Positions 14,201 through 26,095 of a DNA stretch of 64,000 nt are shown here, in pieces. Origin of the DNA: Oxyruncus cristatus (lineage: Eukaryota > Chordata > Aves > Passeriformes > Cotingidae); assembly GCA_013399855.1 (NCBI GenBank), contig VXAY01007398.1:283313-347312 (forward strand), written 5' to 3'. The notes under the pieces were generated by a model. The model made no database searches, had not been told where the DNA came from, and saw nothing but the letters and a program-made list of their open reading frames with translations. The position numbers were made by a program, and so were the translations under genes. The first letter of the stretch is position 1. Every line of letters begins with the position of its first letter.

Positions 14201-14519
14201 ACGGGGCTGAGACATTCTCACTGATTTTTTGTTGGTTTATTAAATATGAGCAGGTCCCGCCACAGATGCTCCGGTGCAGCGCAGCGAGTGGCTGGATGCT
14301 AGACAAAGCACAGTCCTTGCTCCTCAGGAAGCGATCTTTTCCCGCAGGGCTGCCTTTTAACTGCTGCAAGTCAAAACTTAGCGGGCCTCACAGTGGCAAT
14401 TTTTTTTTCCTTAGAAAAAAAAAAGAAGCAGTTTCCTACGTATTTTTACTGACAAAAGCCTGAAGCTTCCTTTATATGCTTTATTTTCTTTCTTCTCTGA
14501 AACGATCGTTAGACAAAAG

Positions 14520-14650
14520 CAGTTTTGCTGCTGGTTAATCAAGAGAGTGATGTGGCCCTGCATTTTAATCCTAAACCAATTAGCAGGATTTGACATCATG
14601 CCATTAGACTGCTTGAAACAAAAATCAAGGACAGCGTAATGCAGCTAGAA
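14520..14650. other. Possible conserved noncoding element
   Basis: Contains GCTGGTTAATCAAGAGAG, CATTTTAATCCTAAACC and CCAATTAGCAGGATTTGACA in unique sequence, with ATTA/TAAT cores on both strands. No open frame of note. Confidence 0.25.
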
Positions 14651-14879
14651 AAGAACAATAACCATCAGCACTGCCCTGTCAAAGGGGAAGGAAGAAATTT
14701 GGCTGCGTCTGTAATTTCCAAGCAATCCCCCTTCCCTCAAACCTGAGCTTTCAAATGAGGAAGCTAAATAATAATGAGAGGGGGAAACGTTGAATCTCTA
14801 ATCACATTGCCCTAAACTGCACCAGTTTTAAAAGCAGGAATCACTGTTATTGCTCCTGAGCCGATGCAAATTGGTTGCA

Positions 14880-15360
14880 TTTTTAAACCCTGAGCTGCGT
14901 TCGGTGATTTCTGCAGCGGGCGTTCCGTGCTTTCCAGGTCGCGCGGTGTCTCGGATGCAGATGTACAGCGAGGGACGCCACAGGGTGTGAACATGCCAGC
15001 ATCCCTAAGAAACAACTTCCTGGACATGGAAATGTTTGCCGTGTCCCAACCAACCCTAAAATAATTAATGAACAAAGCACCTTTTAGCAACTGTACTTTT
15101 TGCTGGCAGAAACGCACCTTACAGCTGATCCCGCCGCGGCTGGGACTGGAGCTGGACTGGCAGGCGTTAGCCAGGCCACGGCTGCTGCCTGCGGGCAGGA
15201 ATGAGCCTGGCGAAGAGACATGGTGAGAACAAAAATGCAGGCAGGCCCCGGGGGTGCAGTATTTGAGGGATGAATGCCTAAAGCACATCGGGGACTCCGT
15301 GCCTTGCTGCGCTCTCGGGGCTGGCAGCGGAGAGCGGAGCAGGAGAGGAACCCAGCGTCT
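14880..15360. other. Moderately GC- and CpG-rich block
   Basis: G+C and CpG are raised compared with the flanks, with clusters such as GTCGCGCGGTGTCTCGG and CCCGCCGCGGCTGGG. Overlapping minus-strand frames of 100-158 codons occur, without recognisable domains. It could be a weak CpG island or an old inserted sequence. Function unknown. Confidence 0.3.
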
Positions 15361-15521
15361 CGTAAAGCAGCATATGGATAGAGCACAAATGGATGGGGTT
15401 TTATGTCCTGTGCAATATTTTCATTGATATTTATTTTGATTTAATTTGGCTAATGTGCAGGAGAAATGAAAGCGTGCCATACTCCTCAACATCTGATGAG
15501 GAGCTGAATACTTTTTGAAAT

Positions 15522-15550
15522 TAGTATTCCCACATAGTATTCCCACATAG
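15522..15550. repeat. Short tandem duplication (13 bp x 2)
   Basis: TATTCCCACATAG occurs twice in immediate succession, a simple local duplication. Confidence 0.8.
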
Positions 15551-16987
15551 GTCTGCTCAGCAACTGTGCTCAAAAAGCATGAATCACTCCATGTAAATCA
15601 CGGGATGACCCTTGGAGCAGCAGATTTTTTTTTTAATGTTGAATTGTTTCTGTTAGTATTATAGTTTCTAGTCTTTCAGCCTTTTGTCTATAACTTTAAT
15701 TTTCCTTTTAATGAATGTGGAGTTTCACACGCTCTCAAACCACTTCAAAGAGAGGGATTTTAAAAAAATATTGATAAAATATCATGAGTTTGTTATAAGG
15801 GGTGAAAGATGGCAATGGTCCTTATCCCTGCTTTGAGAGAAGAGAGGTTGAAGTGGAGCCAGGAGTGATGGTCACAAATTGTAGCAAGGGTTTGGAAAGC
15901 AGGGTGCAAATCTCTGCCAAAGACTTCCAGGGTGAAGTTGGGCAAGTGACATAAATCTTCCTCTCTCGTAGCTGCCATCTGCAATACGGGACAAAAAGAG
16001 CCCATTTCCTCCACAGGGATCTGTATATAAATGCCTTAAAACTGGCGAGGGGCAGCAGCGATGGCAGGGCCATGCGCCGGCTGGAGAGGAACAGAAAATA
16101 ATTCCCCAAAGAGGTCAGAAGCAAATAAATCCTCTGCCTTCCCGCCAAAGCAGCAATGCCCAAGCTTTGTGGCTCTCAATTTTGAGGGAATAAATTTGTG
16201 AGAGGAGAGTGGGTTGGGTAAGGTGAGCAGGGGTGGCGGGGTACCCAAAGCATCACACCCAAACCCCTCCTTTGCCCCAACAGGGGGCCCCCAGGGCTGC
16301 CTCCTGCTGCACCACTGGGACTTTAATGTCCCACTTCCCTTGACTGTTAATAAAGGAACAAAAAGCACATTTGCCTCCTCAAGGGTGTTGTGAGACAAAG
16401 TTGGTAAGTGCTGAAAAGAAACCCGAAGCTGAGGAGAAAGCTGGCTTTGTTGCCTTCGGACACAGACCACCACAGGCCTTGCTCAGATTTTGCTGTAACA
16501 ACTCTTGAATGAAAACGTGTTCTTCCAAAAAACCCATCAAACACATCCTGGCTCGAAACGGCTGCCAGGGTAGTGAAAGGAACTGCAGATTATAGATCCT
16601 TGGGGCTCTTGTGGCAGCAAAATGTTTGTCCCATGGGTTTGAGCCAGATCCAACGAATCCAGAAAGTGCTTGGAGCAACTGTTTAACCCATCCTGTAGGA
16701 AAAGAGGAGAAAAAAAAAAAAAAGCTAAATAAACCAAAAAAAGCAAAACAAGAAACAACAGCAAGAAAAATGCTTTATAATAAAATAATAATAATATTGA
16801 GACATTGGACAGGAAAAGGAAAATTCAGAAGGTCAATGGTTAAACCTTCACCTGAATCTTAAACTGAATTAGAAAGGAAAGAAAATTAAATTCAATTGGT
16901 CAGACCTTGTAAACTGGGATTGAGGCTTAAAAAATTAAGTCTCCAAAGACAACAACAGCACCAGACTGAATTTTCAGAGCTGGAGAG

Positions 16988-17003
16988 GGTACCTTAAGGT
17001 ACC
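16988..17003. repeat. 16-bp perfect palindrome
   Basis: GGTACCTTAAGGTACC is self-complementary over all 16 bases, and a related GGTAAGGTAC follows 15 bp later. It could be a dimeric protein-binding site or chance. Confidence 0.6.
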
Positions 17004-20000
17004 ATACAAAGAGGTAAGGTACATACGAAAGATTACTGATCCTTGATTTCTTCTACCCTATAATTCACTTAGCTCTACAAAAGTAAAAGCTGTATTTGCA
17101 TTTTTCAAATGCGTGTCAATATCACAATGCATGTTTTGTGTGTTCACAACCTCTGGAAGAAAGTAACATTTTTTTCAATGGAAATATTTTTTTTTTAAGT
17201 TGTCCTAAGTTAGATAAAGACAAGGGCAAAATTATCACAAAAGGAAGTTGAGTAAGGAGTGTATCCACACTCTGATATAAATGAAGGATTATTTACTGAA
17301 AGTAAATAATGGCTACTGAAAATAGTTAAAGAAATGGCATCTTTAACAGAATGGTAGTTTTCTACTGTATTCCAGGCAAGCAAATATATCAGTCAACATC
17401 TGAAATGGTAATGGGATGCAGACAAAACACTGCAGCTGCTTGGTTGTTTTCAGGTGCATATTATATTTATAAAGAAGTTTTATCCTTCATTAAAAAAAAA
17501 TACTTGTCTCTTTGAGATCTTTGGTTTCCCTTGTTTCATTTCTAGCTTCAGAAAGCAATTTTTTTTATTATTTTATAATTTTTTATTTTCACCTACAAAG
17601 CCAGTCTCCTTAGACTTGCATTAACTTGATGTGCATCCATCTTAATTGAAGTTGATCCATTTCAATCTTGGCAGCATATTGATAATAAAGAGAAATGAAA
17701 CACGATTCAGCAAACTCCAGCTTACTAGCAAAACCATGGAGAAAGCAGAAAACCTGGGGCCATCTCCTGGAATCAGTTCCTGGGCTACAGCTCAGTCTTT
17801 GTATGCATATATATTTTTATTCTTTATATAGCCAAGAAGTTATCATCATAATTGTATTTGCAATTTCAAAGGTGCATTATTATACTAATTGATGATAAGC
17901 CCTTAACAGTCACAAGAAATACTAATTGAAGAAGTTCTCTTCTTCTAGCAGGGAGAGTGTTCCCTAATCCCCACTATAGAAATTGGTTAAACTAATAGAA
18001 TATTTCTTTTATAGTTTCAGCTCTTCAGAAAGCCTTCCATGTCCTAAGCCAAAGCAACAACCCATCAGGAATGGAGAAACGTACTTTGGTCCCCCATGCC
18101 AGCTTTTTACTTATGTCTGTCATTTAATTGCCCCCATAATATGGGGAAAGTCTTATCCAACATCTTCATTTTCATTCATTAATGAAATCACGGTAATATC
18201 CCACTTTGCACTTGGCTGTCTCCTAGACACTTTGGAGGTGTCTGTCACCATGGTATGTATACAGAAAGAGAGCCCTCCATCCAAAAATTACAAGTCAGTG
18301 AAGTTTCCCAATATAAAAAAGGTCAAAGTACTACAGGACTCTATTATGATCACTTAAAACGGCATGAGGCATTAAAATTATGAGTGCGGGAAAGGTGTAA
18401 AAGACAGCTGGCTGCCTTGATATGGCTGTGGCTGTCGCTGGGCTCTGCAGTCAGTTGCTCTTCTCACTTAGATTTGCTTTTTTTTCCTCAAATAAGAGGT
18501 CACTTTGTGCCATGCCAGAGGGTGCTCTGCTCATCCACTGTTCTGCAGTCTTTCACAGCTTTAATCTGGATAGGTAAACTGCATCCCTAAATAGTTTGAA
18601 AGGCAATAAAACAACCACACGTTCTACGTTCTAGAAAAGGGGGGAACATGTCCTGAAGAGCTCTCTTTATTAATATGAGATGGCAAATATTTTTTGCTGT
18701 TTATTAAATCATATGAAAGGTTAATTATGGTTAGCGACTGTGGGTAGAAAACAATTCTTGGAAGATGCTTTTGTAACAACAGGTTGGCAGTATGCAGAAG
18801 CCATCTGCTTCCTGCAAATGTTAAGGTACAATCTCAAACTTGTGAGGTTAAAAATTACAGATTGCAGAGTAGTTTGGTAGAAGGAAAACCCATGTTGTGT
18901 TGATGTAAAGTTGCTCAGTCTCCTTGACACACAGCCTGGAAGGAATGCCAAGTTCCCTAAAGGACGGTGTTTGGCTGGAGAGGACCCTCGCTTGGGGTAT
19001 TCTGCGCTCACACTGGCTGTCCACAAAACTAATTAAGTCATTTTCGCGCTGTGATTCATCTCTTTTAATACAGGAATTGGTTTCAAATCCTGACCCATGA
19101 AGAGAAATAGATTGTGGCAATAATATTCTGCTTTCAAGTGAGGAATTCAGCTCCTTCCACGAAGGACAATAAAACATTTCCATCATTATCACGGCAACAT
19201 GCTCCTGAAACTTGTTGCTTCAATCCACAATATAGTTTGCCATGACTGCAGCCTCTTTGTAGTAAGGACTATCTGTTTGAAAAAGAGCTGTCACCTTCAT
19301 TTTATATAGTGAGCTGGGCAAAAAGATAGGAAGTGATTTGTCTGTGAGCATGAAGGGAGGTTGGGGCTAATGGAATTAAACCCTGATTTTTCATATCACA
19401 GTGAAGTGCCTTAGCCACAAAACTATTCTTCGTCTCTGTGGGTCAGCTACTGAGACTTCAGCCCTAGGGCTGGGTTTTCGAACATGTTTATCTTCTTCCA
19501 AGGATCAAGTTTGATTCTGCTGAGTTTTCCACTTCCACTGAAGCCCAAAAAGGCCGATACAGACTGCTTAGAGACAGAATTTTATGTCCTTAAACAGCAA
19601 GGTATTTATTAGCGATCGCGGGAAGCCCCCAGCTCGCTCTGGACAAAGAGCTTCCGAATGGTGAGTGTACTGAATCAAGATAGATTTGGGGAGGTAAAGC
19701 CTACTTCAAAAGTGAAATATTTTAGTCAACCTTTTGAGGCCCTGCTTCGCTTCACCACGGGAAATAACACTTGATTTATCCTTCCCCTCTACAGATAACA
19801 TTGCCCAACTTTACCTGCTCGCCACCAAGGAAACACAGGTTGAACCACCTGTAAGAGGAGGAATGGGGAATTGCCACTGCCAGGTCAGTCCCCTTCTCTT
19901 TCCACCTGAACAGGGAGAAACTATTTCGAGTTTTCTCAGACTGATCTGAAGTGATGTCATGAAACCTTCAAAGCCTTTCCTGCTCTCCTAATTTACCAGC

Positions 20001-20068
20001 AGCTCCTCCCCATGCTCATGCCCAGGATACAGCTGCCTGCTGGCTGGTGTGTAGAAGGGCTCATTTAG

Positions 20069-20272
20069 GAAAAATTACGTCTCTGAAAGGGTGGTCATGC
20101 AATGGAACAGGCTGCTCAGGGAAGTGGTGGAACCACCATCCCTGGAAGTGTTCAAAAGGCATATGGATGTGGCACTAGGGGACACGGTTTGGTGGTGAAC
20201 ACAGCAGTGCTGGGTTAATGGTCGGACTTGATGATCTTGGAGGGCTTTTCCAACCCAAATGATTCTGTGATT
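20069..20272 (+). mobile_element. CR1 LINE 3' fragment
   Basis: Resembles the CR1 3' region: CTGAAAGGGTGGTCA, then AACAGGCTGCTCAGGGAAGT, GGGGACACGGTTTGG, GGTCGGACTTGATGATCTTG and CCAACCCAAATGATTCTGTG. It is 5'-truncated, as nearly all CR1 copies are. Confidence 0.9.
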
Positions 20273-22114
20273 TCCAAGCACTGCCAGCAACGAGACATCA
20301 AGTTGTTTACTGAGCAATAAAATGATCCAGAGCCTTGTTTCTAGCGCCTTTGCCCTAAATATTTTTGTCAAGGCTATGCATGTCTGTAGGGGTCTCTTCT
20401 CCAACTGCTTTTTAACAGATACTTTTCAGCTAGCTGACTATTTTTCTAAAATACCCTGTAAAGTGGTTATATCTCCTCCCTTTGTACTGGAGCTGGTGAT
20501 CCACTCCATTACCAACACCTCCTGCCAAGAACAGGCCTGCCATTAAAATCCCTGTGGATGCAGGAAAGAGGGGCTGATCCCTTGTGCTAATCTGCAGAAC
20601 TCCCAGTCATTTATCACAGCCTTGCTCCCGATCACCAGGATCAGCAGCAGCAGGACCTACCCTAACCTGCATCATCCCCTCCTGCTGCCAGCAGCGCTGC
20701 TGTTTCATTGTGTCTGAAGTCCTGAGCACAGGGCTTCTGGTGGGCTGCAGTTGATGGAATCTTCTGTTTCTGGGCTGGAATCACTGACAGGGAGAAAGGA
20801 GCCAGCTCTATTCATCTCCCTGTCATTTTGTCAACAGACCTGGACATTTCCTTTTCTTCTTTCCACTCTGATCTCTTCAATGAAACTGAAGATCATTATG
20901 GGTAATACCAGTAACACTTTTATCAGGCTTTCCGGAGTGCCCTGCAGGACTTGGCTGCATGCAAGGGACTGAAACACATAGAAATTAGGGATGAGATGTT
21001 TCAATCCCACCAAAGGGATTTGGATGCCCAGCATCCATTAAAATGAATAACAATCCTTGTCCTGCCCTAAATGGCCAAAGCCCAAATTGCTCCACGAGAT
21101 GGAAACCATCTTGGTTAATGCATGGACACTTAAGCCCTCAGCATCTGACTTCACTTATATTTTATTTCCAGCAAACTTAGTTGATGATGTCCAATGAAAC
21201 ACTTGTGCACCCACCTGCTCCCTGACAGCTCATCGGGCTGTTGCTTGCCAGCTCTGCTATCAGGGGAAGGTGATGAAGGTACCTAATTTGTTTGCAGGTT
21301 GGTGACTGATGTAAAAGGTTCCTCGTCCATCATAATAAAGGCTTTCAAAAAGCCTGAGACAAATGTTCCTTCCCCTCGTTTTGCCTGTGCTATGCAGGGA
21401 CATTTGAAACGGAGGGAAAGTTCAGCGCAGCCACGTACAGAGGGATGCACACAAATCACAGCTGCTGCTAATTGGATCCAGGAATCTAATTGGTCCCTCA
21501 TGGTTGGCCATGTTACATATTGGGTCGTTGCAGCACTGACAGGGGCTCTGTGGGGGCTTGGTCCAGTGGACATGGCAGCCCCTGCTGCCCTTGGAGCCAG
21601 GGGTGCAGAGCTGCCCTGAGCATCTTGGGCTGCTTTTGCTTCTCTTGGCCTGCTGAGGGGGCTGAGCCATTTCCATGAGCCACACAGGTCACTCACTAAG
21701 CAGAGTCCTTGACCAGCAGAAGGGGGAGATGAATACATGAAATAACTTGTAATAATGTAAAATAACATAAAATAAGATCAAAAAACTCCAGGTGCTTGCT
21801 CTAAGGCTAATGCCTCATCCAGAAATCATCCCTACACCAAAGCATTGAGAAGCACCACTTAAATTGCCAGAAAGAGGATGTTTCCCACATCTCCTTCCTG
21901 TCCAAAGTGCAAAGCAACCAGCCTCCCTGTGCTGAGGACTACTGGTCTTTTTTAACCCTTTTTAGAACCACTATCATACCATCCACCTCCAGGCATGACA
22001 CCAGCTATGAACTCTGGACTTGGATCCTCCTAAGTTACACAGAGCAAAGAGCTCTGGGAAAGTGTGGAGAAAATACCCAAAGTTTGGTCTCAGGTCCATT
22101 TTAGTTCTGTAGAT

Positions 22115-22330
22115 GGCTCAGAGCCTTCTTTTATTATGCAAATCTCTTCAGCCAATCCTAATTTTAATGAAGTTGATTAATCATTGTGCTGCGGACAAGG
22201 ACAGTTATTCCCTGACTTATGCTATGGCATTTATTGAAGCTGTATCCTTAAATGAATTACTGCAGGGATCATTAAATTTTGACTTAAATTGGACATAGTA
22301 AGCTCATTTAAAAAAATAAAAAGCTTAGCA
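22115..22330. other. Possible conserved noncoding element
   Basis: Unique AT-rich sequence with CCAATCCTAATTTTAATGA, GTTGATTAATCATTGTGC and AATGAATTACTGCAGG. It resembles the enhancer-like blocks common in gene deserts next to developmental regulators. Confidence 0.28.
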
Positions 22331-22970
22331 AGTTATATATAAACTAGAGGGAAAATGAATCTCCTCAAGCTGTCTCCCATCTCCTTCCCAAGCAGGAACC
22401 TAAAGGGCAGATTTGCGAAGGGAAGTTTTAATTTGCAGGGCAAAATTTCATGAGGGCACTTTGAAACTGCATTTGTGCAAATCCTAATTGAATTACAGGC
22501 TCAAAATTTGGAGCTTTATTCTCATTCAGCTCAACGGGTCCCCAGATTTGGGGTTGGCAGTAGAAATATTGCTACCCTGGAGAAAGAAGGTGAAAACTGC
22601 CTTCCTCTCCTTGTGTAGAGCCAAAGGGCTTGGTGGGAAGTGGGTGCTGCTCCCATGCCCTGCACTGTGGGAGCTGGGGGTACAGAGACTCAGAGAAGAG
22701 GCAGACAATTTTTTTATGGGATGATGTTGAGAAATCATATTAAAAAAATCATTGTTTGATGGCTTTAGGATCTGAGTACTCATTCACTGAGGGCTTTTAG
22801 AGGGAAGATGGAGATGTTGGACATAGATCTTGGGGTTTGCCTGGCAACCTTTTGAAAACAGTGCAATATTTGTTGATTTGGTTCCTTGTGTGTAAAACTG
22901 CCAAGATCGCTCCTTTGTGCTGAGAATAATCACAAGAACAACCATAGAGCCTTGTGAGGGGTCACAGACT

Positions 22971-23080
22971 GGCTTGGAGCAACCTGGGATAGTGGAAGGT
23001 GGCCCTGCCCATGGCAGGGGGTTGGAATGAGATGATCTTTAAGGTCCCTGCCAACCCAAACCATTCTATGATTCTATGAA
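22971..23080 (+). mobile_element. CR1 LINE 3' fragment
   Basis: Contains GGCTTGGAGCAACCTGGGAT, CCCATGGCAGGGGGTTGGAA, GATGATCTTTAAGGTCCCTG and the end ATTCTATGATTCTATGAA, the CR1 tail repeat. It is a short, 5'-truncated copy. Confidence 0.92.
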
Positions 23081-24270
23081 TATTCATTCATTAAATAAAA
23101 AGGACTTCACCTTTGCCTATGGAGACAGGTTTACAGTCAGGCGGAAAGACTGTAAGCAAAAATAAGGTGATAAAGCAGTGTTTTTTAATTAGCAGTATTT
23201 AGATCCATCTTGACTTCCTGGTTGCACATTCAAGTCACAGTTATTCACTCCACCCTACACATCCCAGTCAAACCATCCTGGGGGAAGGGGAGAGCTCAGA
23301 GGTTAAAGGGGTTGCAACTACATGTGCTGCATCAGCCAGCTCCCCATTTTCCATGCCTCTCTGTGTTTTAATTAAAAATCTTAATTAATTTTTCCCTTTG
23401 CGTGAAAATTTCCTTCAGTGTGAGGATCAATGATGGACACATCTCTTGGGAAATGGAGCATTTTGCTAGAGAAAGGAAAGATACCTTTTCTTTAATGGCT
23501 CTTATGCAGGAACTTCTAAAGGGCTTCAGTTTACTGCCTCTTTGTGCTGACTTGCTTGGTCATGGCAGGATCAAGCTGCTGTTCTAACAGAAGATTTCAA
23601 AGCAGCTACTAATATTTTAAAAAATAACAATAAAAAAATAATAAAAAGCCCCTGTGCTATGCTTCAGATATTTGGTAACATATAAATGCAGAACCAGTAT
23701 ATGCATGCCCAAAAAAAGATGGAAAATAATGTAAAATTTTCACACCTCCCTGCTTTTTTCTTTCTGGCTGCGGGCTTAGCATCCAAGGGATTCAGTCCTT
23801 TCTCCCTAACCCAAAACTCCTTTTTCTCTCGATGGAAATTTCTATTCCATCGCCATCTTGTGGTTTCCTGCAAAAACTGCTGGTGTTGCTGAATTCCTGC
23901 CTTGCGCTGCTGGTGCTTAATTGCATGATGGCATTTATTAAAAGGCAATATCCACTAAACATGAGATACATGGGTAACAGCAATTAATACTGTGTAGCTG
24001 GGCCTGTAAGAGTGGAGGTGGGAGGGGAAGATGGGGGAGCTCAATTTCGGTGTGAGCGCTCAGAGGGCTCAGCGCTGCCTTTCCCACCAGGAAGCACAGC
24101 CACACTGCTCACTGTCCTGTGTTACACGGAAATCATCCATGGATTTTGGCTTTGCAAATGCAAAGTTGGCTAGGGGATGGACCCTAATCCATGAGAAGGA
24201 CCAGGAGGAAACTCTCCTCCAAATGATGAAAGGCTGTCAATTAGTGCAGAATGTATGGCATGATTACCAT

Positions 24271-24362
24271 TGAGAGTTTGAGTTGGAAGGGACCCTTGAA
24301 GGCCTTTTAGTCCAACCCCTCTCAGAGCCTGACTCAACCTGACCTTGAACATTCCCAGGATG
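24271..24362 (-). mobile_element. CR1 LINE 3' fragment, reverse orientation
   Basis: Reads as the reverse complement of the CR1 end: GTTTGAGTTGGAAGGGACCC, GGCCTTTTAGTCCAACCCC and CTGACCTTGAACATTCCCAG. It is diverged and has lost the ATTCTATGA tail, so it is probably old. Confidence 0.82.
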
Positions 24363-25969
24363 GGTGGATCTCATGCCTATGCCTTTTTTTTTCCTTTGGT
24401 TTTCCCATTTTACTTTGATTAATTTGAGCTGCACTGAAACACTGAAGGGCAAAACCCAGATTTTTGTTTTTTATTATATTGTCATCATGGCACTGGTACT
24501 GGTTTGGGAATGTCACTTCAACCTACCCTTCTGCTTCTCTTTACACAAAAGAGTAGGCTTTGTGAAGACTACAACGATGTTCAGTCCTGTGGACGTGCCT
24601 TGCACCAACAGCTTATAGAAGTCCAGCAAAAACTGTGCTCTCCAATTCATGTCAACATGTCCCACCAGTGTTCATCCCCAGGTTAAAAAACCTGCATGCC
24701 CTAAATCAGCAGGGCTGTGCAAGAGCCCCCCTTGTGCCAGGGGGGAAGCAAAGGCTGCAGTTGCAAGGGAGGATCATTGTGGGCTTGGTGCTGTAGTTGC
24801 AAAGAGGGAGGAGGATGGAGGATGAGCTGCAGAAATTATCGTCAGACTGATAAAAACTCAGCTCCAAGCACACCAGCAGCAGCTCTCCAGCTCAGCCTGC
24901 CCTGTTGCTCTTGTCAAAATTCCCTCGCCTTGATTTCATCTTGCTGGAAATGGAGTAAGTCTTTGCAGGAGGCTGCATGTGTGCTCCTGCTTTTCCTCAG
25001 CAAGGCAAGGAGAGCGGGAATGTGGAAACTCAGCCCGTGGTCGGGAAATTGCCCCCCTCTAATACAAGCCAGACCCATGGAAACCCTCCAGGTCTCAAAA
25101 TCCCTCATCGGCCCAAGCAGGACTTTGATGATGAAAAGCAGAATAAAAGTGAACAGGAAGAAAGCGAGCTTAAATAAGCCTAAACAAGGAACAGCAGATT
25201 TTGAGAAAGCAAAGTGAGCAGCTGTGGGCAAACCCAGCTGTTTTGCTGCCCCAGAAAAAAAGTCCAAAAACCATGGAAAATGCCGTGTGGTGGTGAATGG
25301 CATGGAGATCCCCAGGTCTCTCCATAGGCATGTGCTTATGACATGAGCACTACAGGCAGGACAGGACAATGAGTAAATCTGTGAGCAGTTTTGCCAGTGA
25401 AGAGCCCTAGTGAAGTCAGTGTTTTGTTTAGCACAATACCTTTTTGATGGCAGACATACCACTTTTTCCCAAAAAACATTGGCTGGTGGCCTCCCACTTC
25501 ACATCTCCAGGGCACATTAGCTCTGCTGCCCCATCTTCATCCCTGTTGAGTCTCCTTCACACCCCCTGTTTGCAGCCATTTGGAGCAAAATACCCAGTCC
25601 TGTCCCCCCTTGTCTCCTCTCACCACATTAAGACACAAACAGGGTTTTCCTTCTCTCTCAGCATGGTGCCATGGGCTTCATGCTGCTTCCCCCCACCCAA
25701 GAAACATCAGGAACAAGGCACTGCAGAGGTCATTTGGGCAGTGTGCTGACAGGGACACTGCTTGTCAGATTTGGGACCTACTCTTAGGGCAGAGCAAAGG
25801 CTGTTTTAGGACCTGAAGAGGAAGGAGCAGTGGTTGGCATGTGTAGACTCTGGAGATAGCTAATTTATATTATTATCAGGCATTTTAAAGTATTTGCAAG
25901 AGGTAGTTCCCAGCTTGCATTTCACTCCACCATGGAGCAAGTTTAGAAACAAATGAGGAACTTGTTAAT

Positions 25970-26095
25970 TTGGATCTCACTGAAATGAATTACCAGTTAC
26001 CTATCAGGAATGTTGAGATTTAATTAATCCCTTGCTGGAAATAATGTACAGTATTGCCCTAATCTCTAATGCAGGATGTCAGTGCTAATGCTCAG
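25970..26095. other. Possible conserved noncoding element
   Basis: Contains GAAATGAATTACCAGTTACC and GAGATTTAATTAATCCC in unique sequence. No coding signal. Proposed from motif density only. Confidence 0.22.

Larger units (their letters stand above)
7451..20068. other. Intergenic DNA without a supported gene
   Basis: Unique sequence with one assembly gap, possible noncoding elements (8.1 and 14.5 kb), a GC-richer block (14.9-15.4 kb) and the palindrome at 16988. No exon, tRNA or other RNA gene was recognised on either strand. Confidence 0.55.

Noticed and set aside
20075..20404. Minus-strand 109-codon frame
   Set aside because: Largely antisense to a CR1 3' fragment.
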